NCBI RefSeq assembly: GCF_007676755.1
Contig: NZ_VEBK01000003.1
Coordinates: 186,001 to 250,000, forward strand
Reading direction: 5' to 3'
Length of the DNA: 64,000 nucleotides
From: Bacillus sp. FJAT-22090
GTDB taxonomy: Bacteria; Bacillota; Bacilli; Bacillales_A; Planococcaceae
Of this stretch, positions 54,884 through 63,064 are shown piece after piece. The notes below the pieces were generated by a model. That model worked only from the letters and a program-made list of their open reading frames with translations, did no database searches and was not told the DNA's origin. Position 1 is the stretch's first letter. Each line of letters starts with the position of its first letter. Position numbers and translations under genes: made by a program.

Positions 54884-55666
54884 TTAACCCTTTAAATAAA
54901 ATAATCCACCATTTATAATTTCAATTTTAATCCTCGTCTTATATTGTTCATCTATTGCTGTTTTCTCCATCTCATAGCATTCCGGCTTATCTTCTACCTC
55001 TTCATAAAAGTGTTCTAACACTTTTTGAGCCTTTAGGCACCTCTGTTTAGCTTCTTCAGCCCATGTATGATCATCTTTTTGTATGATATTTTCAATAGCC
55101 AAATCTAATCTCTCGAGTCCGCGAAGGGGTTTTATAATATAAGGCAAATGAAAAGCATCACCAGATGAGACTGAAACCAAATTCACTTTGCCTAATAAAT
55201 CATGAAAATTATTAACAATACTCCCCTTCATCAAATTAATGCCTAAGGAATGAAGCATTTCTTTCGTTTGATCACTGTAATACGACACCTTATAATTTAC
55301 ACCTAACCAAGGAGTTAAAATGGGTCTCGGTCCAACACTTTCGACCTTCTCGTACATTTGAACAAATGCTCCTAGCTCTTTGGTAACTTGAAACATCTGA
55401 CTAAGACGGGGAGAACCAAAGTGCACAACCTCCCCTTTAATGCCTTCATTTAAATTATTTTGATCCGTGATTAGCGTTAATTGAGCAGGGTCGGGCACAC
55501 CATTAATACTTTCTAAGTATTGCCAATGAAAAGGACGGTTCATAATTTTTTTATCTATATCCACCGTTAATTGAACAGTCATATAATGATCATTCCTATT
55601 CAAAATGCGGCAATTATTTTCTTGAAAAAACTTCAGTAAATACTCGTGAACCTGTTTTGGGTACAT
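54884..55666 (-). CDS. yqhG: YqhG-family protein
   Basis: 260 residues from the ATG at 55666, behind AAGGAGG; an ATG two codons earlier is too close to the site. Recognised as YqhG by MYPKQVHEYLLKFFQENNC, DIDKKIMNRPFHWQYLE near 40, LTPWLGVNYKVSY near 120 and the stretch up to PLRGLERLDLAIEN. No known enzymatic motif; cytosolic. Cotranscribed with yqhH as in B. subtilis. In B. subtilis the pair adjoins the gcvT glycine-cleavage operon, which is absent here. Confidence 0.88.
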   Translation of the reverse strand: MYPKQVHEYLLKFFQENNCRILNRNDHYMTVQLTVDIDKKIMNRPFHWQYLESINGVPDPAQLTLITDQNNLNEGIKGEVVHFGSPRLSQMFQVTKELGAFVQMYEKVESVGPRPILTPWLGVNYKVSYYSDQTKEMLHSLGINLMKGSIVNNFHDLLGKVNLVSVSSGDAFHLPYIIKPLRGLERLDLAIENIIQKDDHTWAEEAKQRCLKAQKVLEHFYEEVEDKPECYEMEKTAIDEQYKTRIKIEIINGGLFYLKG

Positions 55667-55697
55667 GTACATCCTCCTTTAAATTCCCCATCCATTT

Positions 55698-57230
55698 TTA
55701 AATAGTTTTTTTGTATTCAGATAAAATATCGTCCAACTCCCCTACAACCTTTTCAAAGACATCTAGCTTAACGTAGAGTAAGTCCAATATGTCTTTTTCA
55801 ATTGTGCCATCGATTGCAAGATTATAAATGTGAACATCATGTTCTTGTCCCAACCTGTGAACACGTCCAATTCTTTGTTCTAACTTCATGGGGTTCCACG
55901 GTAAATCATAGTTGATGACGTGATGACAAAATTGAAGGTTAATACCTTCTCCCCCTGATTCCGTCGCAATCAGGACTTGGCACTTTTCTTTAAATAAATG
56001 CTTCATGTATTCCCTTTTACTCTTATTAAATTGCCCATTAAAAGGAACACTAGTGATTCCTTTTGTATTTAAATACCACTGCAAGTAAACTTGACTAGCT
56101 TTATATTCTGTAAACACAATGACTTTATCGTTTGCTTGGGAAATAATCTCATATACCTTTTCTGCTTTTGAATTTATCTCCAACATCATTAGTTTTTGAA
56201 TAATCCCTTCTACAAAATCAATCTCTTCTTGTTCAGTACAATTTTGTCTCATTTTATTTAACGTTAAATATGTTGCTTCCTTGCTGCTACACATTTCTTT
56301 TTGAAGAGTAATCATAGAAAAGGCTCCCGAAAAAATAGACGATACATTTTTAAGTTCCAAAATAAAATCGTAGACTTCTCTTTCTTCCTTCGTAAATTCG
56401 ATTGGAATTATTTGAACACGACGATTGGTCCATTCAATGCCGGTGTCATCTCTCCTATTTCGTACCATTACTTGGTTAACCAATTCTTTTAAATAATCAT
56501 CGTGTTCTACGCTGTGCTTACTTGCCGAAAAGGAGGATTGAAAGTTTTCGTAATTGCCTAGATGTCCTGGTTTTAATAAGGAAACAAGGTAGAATAATTC
56601 AAATACATCATTTTGAATGGGAGTGGCGGTTAACAATAGACAAAACTTTTTCTTTAAGCTTTGTACGAACTCGTAGATTTTGGTTTTATGATTTTTTAGT
56701 TTATGTGCCTCGTCAATGATAATCATGTCAAAATTTTGGGCATAAATGAGTTCTCGATGGGGGCTTTTTTTGGCGGTATCCATACTCATTACAATTACAT
56801 CGTAGTATTCAATCGGGGTATTTTTCTTATAGGGAATAGCTGGAATATAAAACTTATAGTTCAATTCTTCGACCCACTGATTGATAAGAGAAGCTGGAGC
56901 TAAAATTAACGCTTTTTTCACAAGCCCACGAATAAGATATTCTTTTAATATTAAACCTGCCTCAATTGTTTTACCGAGACCCACCTCATCCGCAAGAATT
57001 GCTTTTCCATTCATTCTTTCTATGACCGTTTCAGCCACCTCTAACTGGTGAGCCAGAGGTGTTAAATTAGGCAAGTACTTAGGGGATTGAAGACCTGAGA
57101 ATTCCGGAATTAGATTTGCTTTCACTACTTCGAAATTCATATTGTATAATGTCCAATTATCCCATGGTTCCAGATTTTCTATTCTTTTTAAAAAGCCTTC
57201 TTTCCACTCGGTTGACCTTTCAATTATCAT
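55698..57230 (-). CDS. yqhH: SNF2-family helicase YqhH
   Basis: 510 residues from the ATG at 57230, behind GAGGTGAT. SNF2/RapA-type ATPase: motif I ILADEVGLGKTIEAG near 85, Ia LILAPASLINQWVEEL, II IIIDEAHKLKN (DEAH), III LLLTATPIQND, V-VI ESGGEGINLQFCHHVINYDLPWNPMKLEQRIGRVHRLGQ (split here: GGEGINLQ and QRIGRVHRLG). It likely remodels protein-DNA or RNA polymerase complexes. It lacks the C-terminal extension of RapA. Operon with yqhG, 31 bases downstream. Confidence 0.92.
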   Translation of the reverse strand: MIIERSTEWKEGFLKRIENLEPWDNWTLYNMNFEVVKANLIPEFSGLQSPKYLPNLTPLAHQLEVAETVIERMNGKAILADEVGLGKTIEAGLILKEYLIRGLVKKALILAPASLINQWVEELNYKFYIPAIPYKKNTPIEYYDVIVMSMDTAKKSPHRELIYAQNFDMIIIDEAHKLKNHKTKIYEFVQSLKKKFCLLLTATPIQNDVFELFYLVSLLKPGHLGNYENFQSSFSASKHSVEHDDYLKELVNQVMVRNRRDDTGIEWTNRRVQIIPIEFTKEEREVYDFILELKNVSSIFSGAFSMITLQKEMCSSKEATYLTLNKMRQNCTEQEEIDFVEGIIQKLMMLEINSKAEKVYEIISQANDKVIVFTEYKASQVYLQWYLNTKGITSVPFNGQFNKSKREYMKHLFKEKCQVLIATESGGEGINLQFCHHVINYDLPWNPMKLEQRIGRVHRLGQEHDVHIYNLAIDGTIEKDILDLLYVKLDVFEKVVGELDDILSEYKKTI

Positions 57231-57571
57231 GAATATCACCTCATACAACTTTTTATCTTCTTAGATTGTCCAAAAAAGAGACACATATGTTTATTTATAC
57301 GAAATGCAATTAATAAAAGCGTTAATATTACGGTGAAAATAAAGAAATTTGGAAATGATATGATAAGGACATCAATTTTTACCTTGAGTGAAACGAATCT
57401 ATCGTAAAGCAAGCATTTTTTCTTGGAGAGTAACTATTTTAAACATGGAAGTAACCCAGTAGATTTTCCGGGAAGATTAAACGTATTATTTTTTACTAAA
57501 TTTTTTTCAAAAAAGTGTTTCCTTTTTTATGAAAAGTGGTGTATACTATATTTTGTCGTCAGTAATACATC
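57231..57571 (+). promoter_or_regulatory. Intergenic region with tRNA operon promoter
   Basis: About 340 bp without a gene between divergent yqhH and the tRNA array. A TATACT (-10-like) at 57542-57547 lies about 25 bases before tRNA-Ser; the -35 region (TTTCCT or nearby) is weak by eye. Nothing else recognised. Confidence 0.4.
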
Positions 57572-57664
57572 GGAGGAATACCCAAGTCTGGCTGAAGGGA
57601 TCGGTCTTGAAAACCGACAGGCGGGTCATACCGCGCGGGGGTTCGAATCCCTCTTCCTCCTCCA
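57572..57664 (+). tRNA. tRNA-Ser (anticodon TGA)
   Basis: 93 nt, with acceptor GGAGGAA / TTCCTCC, long variable arm, T-loop GTTCGAATC and encoded CCA. The anticodon loop reads CTTGAAA, giving TGA for UCA codons. Confidence 0.97.
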
Positions 57665-57741
57665 TTTTTACTTATATTAGTATCGCAGGTGTCCTATTTT
57701 TCTAGGGTGTAGAAGTATTTTGTTTGTAACTATATTATTGT

Positions 57742-57818
<77 letters not shown>

Positions 57819-57821
57819 AAT

Positions 57822-57897
57822 GGTCCCGTGGTGTAGCGGTTAACATGCCTGCCTGTCACGCAGGAGATCGCCGGTTCGATCCCGGTCGGGACCGCCA
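57822..57897 (+). tRNA. tRNA-Asp (anticodon GTC)
   Basis: 76 nt, acceptor GGTCCCG / CGGGACC, anticodon loop CTGTCAC, T-loop GTTCGATCC and encoded CCA. It starts 3 bases after tRNA-fMet. Confidence 0.97.
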
Positions 57898-58088
57898 TTT
57901 TTTTATTTAAGATTTAGGATAAGCTTGCAGCTAAAAGCGATGCACCACTTAGCATAAATCGAAGAAAAGTTTGAAATAAGTAAGCGGATCAAGGAAACAA
58001 TCGAGTGAAGAAGGAGTGTACTTAAGTACATGACTGACCGAACGAGTGAAGTTTACGAAGAGATGCACAGCTTAGTGCAAACTGACAT
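57898..58088 (+). repeat. Structured spacer within the tRNA array
   Basis: 191-bp spacer holding the perfect palindrome TGTACTTAAGTACA (58017-58030). A direct repeat lies at its ends: GATGCACCACTTAG at about 57939 and GATGCACAGCTTAG at about 58063. A further CGAGTGAAG occurs twice. It looks like an inserted intergenic repeat element; no coding potential. Confidence 0.5.
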
Positions 58089-58164
58089 GGCTCAGTAGCT
58101 CAGTCGGTAGAGCAAAGGACTGAAAATCCTTGTGTCGGCGGTTCGATTCCGTCCTGAGCCACCA
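58089..58164 (+). tRNA. tRNA-Phe (anticodon GAA)
   Basis: 76 nt, acceptor GGCTCAG / CTGAGCC, anticodon loop CTGAAAA, T-loop GTTCGATTC and encoded CCA. Confidence 0.97.
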
Positions 58165-58171
58165 TAGTAAT

Positions 58172-58245
58172 GCGGGTGTAGTTTAGTGGTAAAACCTCAG
58201 CCTTCCAAGCTGATGATGAGAGTTCGATTCTCTTCACCCGCTCCA
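58172..58245 (+). tRNA. tRNA-Gly (anticodon TCC)
   Basis: 74 nt, acceptor GCGGGTG / CACCCGC, anticodon loop CTTCCAA, T-loop GTTCGATTC and encoded CCA. Last tRNA of the array. Confidence 0.97.
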
Positions 58246-58389
58246 TTAATTTAAATACTATAGTACTTTTCTTTAAACGAATTGGCTATTTGATGGAATT
58301 AATCCTTCTGAGGTATAACTCAAGAATGGATTATTTTTTTTGCTTTTAAAAGATTCAAGTTACCTTTGCTAAGAGGTGTAAAATTCTAT

Positions 58390-59424
58390 ATGAGAATTCT
58401 TAATAAGATAAATAAAGGAGAAAGTACTTGCAAAGAAATCGATGTTTCGGCAGGTTCTCTTATTATGGCATTAGGTATTTTTCTACTTGGTGCTATTCAT
58501 CAGTTTCCCATCTTAAATAACCGTTTTGGCCTACCATTGTCAGGACTTCTAGGAGTTACTTGGCTACTTATGCTTTTTTCTTTTTTTCGTTCTTTAATTA
58601 ACAGGGACTATAGAAATAATTTAGTTACATTTCCAATAAAAAGTTTCGGGGCTGGGACATGGATTGCAGCATCTTCTGTTATTGGTGATTTAATCATACA
58701 AAGAGCCCCTAATTTTCTACCACTTGTTAAAGTTTTAGCTAGCGTAAATATTATTATGTGGGTGTTTTTCATTATTTTTTGTGTAAGACAGCTTAAAATG
58801 ATTATTAATAAACAGGAGATAGAAAACACTCATGGGGTTATCCTACTTTCTACGGTTAGTACGCAGTCAATTGTCAGCTTACTCATAAATGTCTACGGAA
58901 ACAATTTTGCACCAACTCTAATGTTTATATTAATTTCAATAGGAGCTTTATTTTATCTTTTTTCCTTTACTTTATTATTTATACGATTTTCATCTAAATT
59001 GGATAATATTCACGAATGGAAAAACACCGATTGCATTATCCATGGGGCCATTTCTATCACTGGTTTGGCCATGGTTCAGTCAGGAATTTTTACTTACCAT
59101 ACAATTATTTTTGTATGGTATATAGTTTTCGTGTTATTTACATTGGTTGAGATCATTGAAGTAATCAGAGGGATTAAGCGAGTTAAGGAATTTGGATGGA
59201 GAAAAGGTATTTTTACTTATAATATTACCCAGTGGGCACGAAATTTCACATTTGGCATGTTTTATTTTTTTACTACAAATTTACTTCATACTTATTCAAC
59301 TGAAGCTTTGTCTTTTCAAAATCACTTTCTTCAAGTTTTGGGATGGCTTGTACTATTTTTGTTAATCATACAGTTCTATCTGTTTCTATGTGCAAATCTT
59401 TTTATGAAAAAGAACAAATCTTGA
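58390..59424 (+). CDS. Polytopic membrane protein, possibly TDT/SLAC1-like
   Basis: 344 residues from the ATG at 58390, downstream of AAGAGGTG. About ten evenly spaced hydrophobic helices (first at about residues 20-38). The arrangement and blocks such as SLIMALGIFLLGAIHQFP and SFGAGTWIAASSV recall the TDT (tellurite/dicarboxylate, SLAC1-type) family of anion channels and exporters, but the match is weak by eye and I would not assign a substrate. It stands alone after the tRNA genes. Codon use is AT-rich like its neighbours. Confidence 0.6.
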   Translation: MRILNKINKGESTCKEIDVSAGSLIMALGIFLLGAIHQFPILNNRFGLPLSGLLGVTWLLMLFSFFRSLINRDYRNNLVTFPIKSFGAGTWIAASSVIGDLIIQRAPNFLPLVKVLASVNIIMWVFFIIFCVRQLKMIINKQEIENTHGVILLSTVSTQSIVSLLINVYGNNFAPTLMFILISIGALFYLFSFTLLFIRFSSKLDNIHEWKNTDCIIHGAISITGLAMVQSGIFTYHTIIFVWYIVFVLFTLVEIIEVIRGIKRVKEFGWRKGIFTYNITQWARNFTFGMFYFFTTNLLHTYSTEALSFQNHFLQVLGWLVLFLLIIQFYLFLCANLFMKKNKS

Positions 59425-59467
59425 ACCATTGTTTGCAGCTTTTATAGCTAATAAGCAATGGTTTTTA
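59424..59467 (+). terminator. Terminator after membrane-protein gene
   Basis: Imperfect stem AACCATTG...AGCT / AGCT...CAATGGTT, followed by TTTTATTTTTTT. Confidence 0.7.
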
Positions 59468-59580
59468 TTTTTTTCTATAAAAACGTGTTTATTTATGGTA
59501 GCAAATTCTTCTTTTTCTTGTATCTATGCACTATCATGATTTGTAGGAGTAAAGATTATTTAATTGGAAAGGATGATTCG

Positions 59581-61002
59581 ATGAACAAGCAATATTACGT
59601 AAATGGTGAATGGAAGTCTTCTGAAGAGTTTGCAAGCCTCCACTCTCCCCATACAAAAGAAGTTATTGCACATATTCCACAGGCTACTCGTGAAGAAGTG
59701 GAGCAAGCAATAGCGATTGCAGATGATGCAAGAAAACAAATGTCCAAGCTTACAGCGTATGAGCGCGCCGCTATTTTAGAGCATATCGCCCAATTATTTA
59801 TAGAAAATCGTCAACAAGCTGCTGAAATTATCTCATTAGAGGCTGCAAAACCTATAAAGTACGCATTAGGAGAAATCGACCGTACAATTGAAACGTATAA
59901 ATTTGCTGCTGAGGAAGCAAAGCGTATAACCGGCGAAATGATTCCAATGGATGCAGCAAAAAATGGAGCGAATCGATTTGGCTATACAATTGAACAACCA
60001 CTTGGAGTAATTGGTGCTATTACACCTTTCAATTTTCCACAAAACCTGGTTGCCCATAAAGTAGGCCCTGCAATCGCTGCTGGAAACACAATTGTTCTTA
60101 AACCAGCATCACAGACTCCCCTTTCAGCACTATTTTTAGCCGAACTGATCGACCAAACTTCTTTACCTAAAGGGGCTTTCAATGTTATCACCGGTAGTGG
60201 CAAAACAGTTGGCGATGCTTTAGTAGAAAGCGATAAAGTGAAAATGATCACGTTTACCGGTAGCCCAGCTGTTGGAATCGGCATTCGCAATAAGGCTGGT
60301 TTGAAGAAAGTTGCGCTTGAGTTAGGATCGAACGCTGGACTAATTATCGATAAAGGGGTTGATTTGTCACAAATCGTACCTAAATGTGTAATGGGCGCCT
60401 TCTCCAATCAAGGCCAAGTATGCATTTCCCTTCAGCGCACATATGTTATGGAGGAATTATTCGAGGACTTCTTGGAACAATTTACGATTGCAACAAAACA
60501 ACTGGTCGTCGGGAACCCACTCGAAGACACAACAGATATTGCTGCCATGATTCATCCAAACGAGCAAGATCGTGCAGTAGACTGGGTAAAAGAAGCGGTC
60601 CAAAACGGGGCTAAAATTGTAACAGGAGGAACAATAGAAAACGGGGTCTTCTTGCCAACTATTTTAACCGATGTATCTCACAATTTAAAAGTCTCTTGCC
60701 AGGAAGTTTTCGCACCTATTGTAGTAGTAAATCGCATTTCTTCAGTTGAAGAAGGAATTACCGCAATAAATGATTCAAATTACGGTCTTCAAGCTGGAAT
60801 CTTTACGAACGACATTCAAACTGCCTTCCATGCTTCTAAACAATTAGAGGTTGGTGGTGTCATGATTAATGACATTCCGACTTACCGTGTTGACCAAATG
60901 CCTTATGGTGGAGTAAAGGAAAGTGGTACTGGAAAAGAAGGGTTAAAATACGCAATTCATGAGATGACAGACACGAAATTAGTAGTGTGGAATCAATCAT
61001 AA
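59581..61002 (+). CDS. NAD(P)-dependent aldehyde dehydrogenase
   Basis: 473 residues from the ATG at 59581, behind GGAAAGGATG; the frame is open upstream but the earlier part does not look like ALDH. Motifs: GAITPFNFPQNLVAHKVGPA, NTIVLKPASQTPLSAL, FTGSPAVGIGI, general base in ALELGSN and catalytic Cys in SNQGQVCISLQRT. The Phe-Asn-Phe-Pro block and length fit the lactaldehyde/succinate-semialdehyde/non-phosphorylating GAPDH branch. Substrate unassigned. It is 74 bases ahead of an aldo/keto reductase gene, so the two may act on related carbonyl compounds. Confidence 0.9.
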   Translation: MNKQYYVNGEWKSSEEFASLHSPHTKEVIAHIPQATREEVEQAIAIADDARKQMSKLTAYERAAILEHIAQLFIENRQQAAEIISLEAAKPIKYALGEIDRTIETYKFAAEEAKRITGEMIPMDAAKNGANRFGYTIEQPLGVIGAITPFNFPQNLVAHKVGPAIAAGNTIVLKPASQTPLSALFLAELIDQTSLPKGAFNVITGSGKTVGDALVESDKVKMITFTGSPAVGIGIRNKAGLKKVALELGSNAGLIIDKGVDLSQIVPKCVMGAFSNQGQVCISLQRTYVMEELFEDFLEQFTIATKQLVVGNPLEDTTDIAAMIHPNEQDRAVDWVKEAVQNGAKIVTGGTIENGVFLPTILTDVSHNLKVSCQEVFAPIVVVNRISSVEEGITAINDSNYGLQAGIFTNDIQTAFHASKQLEVGGVMINDIPTYRVDQMPYGGVKESGTGKEGLKYAIHEMTDTKLVVWNQS

Positions 61003-61076
61003 AAAGTGTGCAGCCGTTTTTTTGGTGAATCTCACCTCCTAATGATAAAATAAGTTCATTGAAGGGAGAGATATAA

Positions 61077-61889
61077 ATGGATTTTATAACACTAAGCAAT
61101 GGTACGAAGATTCCACAGATTGGATTTGGTGTGTGGAGAGTAGATAATGATACGGAAGCACCTGATGCAGTTGAAGAGGCTCTTCGCGTCGGCTATCGTC
61201 ACATCGATACTGCTGCTGTTTACAAAAATGAGGAAGGTGTTGCAAGAGGTATCACTGCTTCTGGTGTAGCTCGTGAGGACATTTTCTTAACGTCTAAAAT
61301 TTGGAATGACGACATTCGTGCCGGTCGTACGAAGGAGGCATTTCAAGAATCACTCGAAAGATTGAAAACGGATTACTTGGACCTTTGTTTAATCCACTGG
61401 CCAGTTGACGGTATTGTTGAAGCTTGGCGTGCACTTGTGGAATTATATGAAGAAGGTAAAGTAAAGGCAATTGGTGTGTCTAATTTTAAACAACATCACC
61501 TTGAACAATTGAATGCAGCTGGTTTGATGAAGCCAATGGTAAACCAAATTGAATTACATCCACAGAATCCTCAGAAAGAATTTGTAGCTTATTTAAAAGA
61601 AGAAGGTATTCATGTAGAAGCGTGGAGCCCTCTAATGCAAGGTAAATTTATGGAAATTGATTTGTTCCATGACTTGGCGAAGACATATGACAAAACGCCA
61701 TCTCAAATCGTACTTCGCTGGCATTTGCATACTGGACATGTTGCGTTACCAAAATCGGTTACACCAAGCCGAATTCAAGAAAATTTAAACGTTTTCGACT
61801 TTGAGCTTTCTTCTGAAGACATGGCAAAAATCGATTCAATTGCGACTAACGAGCGCATTGGTCCAGATCCAGATAAAATTGAATTTTAA
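61077..61889 (+). CDS. Aldo/keto reductase (YvgN/YtbE type)
   Basis: 270 residues. Converts aldehydes such as methylglyoxal to alcohols with NADPH. Catalytic tetrad visible: Asp and Tyr in HIDTAAVYKNEEG, Lys in FLTSKIWND, His in CLIHWPVDG. The NADPH-binding C-terminal block is LPKSVTPSRIQENLNVFDF. ATG at 61077 behind GGGAGAG. It follows the aldehyde dehydrogenase and ends in a terminator. Confidence 0.92.
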   Translation: MDFITLSNGTKIPQIGFGVWRVDNDTEAPDAVEEALRVGYRHIDTAAVYKNEEGVARGITASGVAREDIFLTSKIWNDDIRAGRTKEAFQESLERLKTDYLDLCLIHWPVDGIVEAWRALVELYEEGKVKAIGVSNFKQHHLEQLNAAGLMKPMVNQIELHPQNPQKEFVAYLKEEGIHVEAWSPLMQGKFMEIDLFHDLAKTYDKTPSQIVLRWHLHTGHVALPKSVTPSRIQENLNVFDFELSSEDMAKIDSIATNERIGPDPDKIEF

Positions 61890-61903
61890 TTAGTATGAAG
61901 ACG

Positions 61904-61935
61904 GACCTGACTTCTTAGGAAATCAGGTCTTTTTT
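61904..61935 (+). terminator. Terminator after aldo/keto reductase
   Basis: Stem GACCTGA / TCAGGTC with a 12-base loop, then TTTTTT. Confidence 0.8.
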
Positions 61936-62047
61936 AATACAGATATAGGTTTTTCCAAACTTTTTAAAATAGCTTTAAGAAGCATATATTTCTGCTAAAA
62001 TGAGGTTAGTCATGTTATTAAATAAGAACTGGAATGGTGAGTAAACA

Positions 62048-62923
62048 TTGAAAACTTTTAAAAAAATGTATATCGAAATTACAAGTGTGTGTAATCTTGC
62101 TTGTAGCTTCTGTCCCCCTACTGAAAGAAAGGCAAATATTCTTAAAGTGGATAAATTTAATGAAATACTTGATCAGATTAAACCACATACGAAATATATT
62201 TACCTACATGTCAAAGGGGAACCCCTACTGCACCCTAGAGTTGACCAATTGCTAGATGCTGCACATGCGAAGGGATTCAAAGTGAATATTACAACAAACG
62301 GCACGCTTCTTAAAAAGAATAGACATAAACTTTTAGGAAAATCGGCACTGCGCCAAATGAACTTTTCTCTTCATAGTTTCGATGGACATGAAGGCTCTAC
62401 CGACCGTGAGGGATACTTAGCAGAAATTCTATCGTTTGCAAAAGAAGCAGCGTCACAAGGAGTCCTCATCTCCTTCCGTTTATGGAATTTAGATCCCGTT
62501 CATGCGACAAGCGAACAAAAAAGAAAAAACCAAGAAACATTAGAAATTTTAGAAAAGGAATTCAACTTAGATTACAAAATCGAGGAAAAAGTAGTGCCTG
62601 GCAGTGGAGTAAAAATTGCAGATCGTATCTATATAAACCAAGACCATGAATTCCAATGGCCTAGCTTACTTGCCCCAGAAGATGACGGCAAAGGTTTTTG
62701 CCATGCCCTTCGCAGTCAAGCAGCCATTCTCGTCGATGGCACGGTTGTACCTTGCTGTCTTGATGGGGAAGGTGTGATTGATCTCGGAAATATTAATGAC
62801 AAACCTTTCTCAGAAATTATCGAAGGAGAAAGAGCAAATAATCTTTATGATGGATTTTCTAGAAGAGAAGCGGTAGAAGAAATGTGCAGGAAATGTGGAT
62901 ATCGCCAGCGATTTGGGGCTTAA
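62048..62923 (+). CDS. Radical SAM/SPASM-domain protein
   Basis: 291 residues from a TTG at 62048, eight bases after a weak GGTGAG. Radical-SAM cluster CNLACSFC (Cys15, Cys19, Cys22). GEPLLHPRVDQLL and INITTNGTLL follow as expected. The C-terminal part has the SPASM type Cys set: FCHAL, PCCLDGEG and CRKCGYRQRF, enough for an auxiliary iron-sulfur cluster. Related proteins modify peptides or act in cofactor synthesis, but no small precursor peptide is seen next to it. Target unknown. Confidence 0.87.
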   Translation: MKTFKKMYIEITSVCNLACSFCPPTERKANILKVDKFNEILDQIKPHTKYIYLHVKGEPLLHPRVDQLLDAAHAKGFKVNITTNGTLLKKNRHKLLGKSALRQMNFSLHSFDGHEGSTDREGYLAEILSFAKEAASQGVLISFRLWNLDPVHATSEQKRKNQETLEILEKEFNLDYKIEEKVVPGSGVKIADRIYINQDHEFQWPSLLAPEDDGKGFCHALRSQAAILVDGTVVPCCLDGEGVIDLGNINDKPFSEIIEGERANNLYDGFSRREAVEEMCRKCGYRQRFGA

Positions 62924-62929
62924 AAAGAG

Positions 62930-62978
62930 GTATCCCCATGTTAAAAACGCTATACAGCAGTTTTCGACATAGGGATAT
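62930..62978. other. Hairpin downstream of the radical SAM gene
   Basis: GTATCCC...ATGT...AAAAC pairs with GTTTT...ACAT...GGGATAT. It lacks a plus-strand T run, so it may be only a weak terminator or an mRNA 3' structure. Confidence 0.4.
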
Positions 62979-63064
62979 ACAAATAAAAAAATTAAGTTTC
63001 AAATACCATTCATTATGTTGTACACCTGTTAGCTCATTTCATGAAGTCATGATGGGTTAACAGG

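Noticed and set aside
57423-57680. 85-codon open frame across tRNA-Ser
   Set aside because: It overlaps a perfect tRNA gene and has no coding signs.
58390-59424. Linking the TDT-like membrane protein to the ter genes as tellurite resistance (TehA)
   Set aside because: It is 40 kb away, the family match is weak and no tehB is near.
59982-60407. 141-codon open frame opposite the aldehyde dehydrogenase gene
   Set aside because: Antisense to the catalytic core of a clear aldehyde dehydrogenase; composition explained by that gene.
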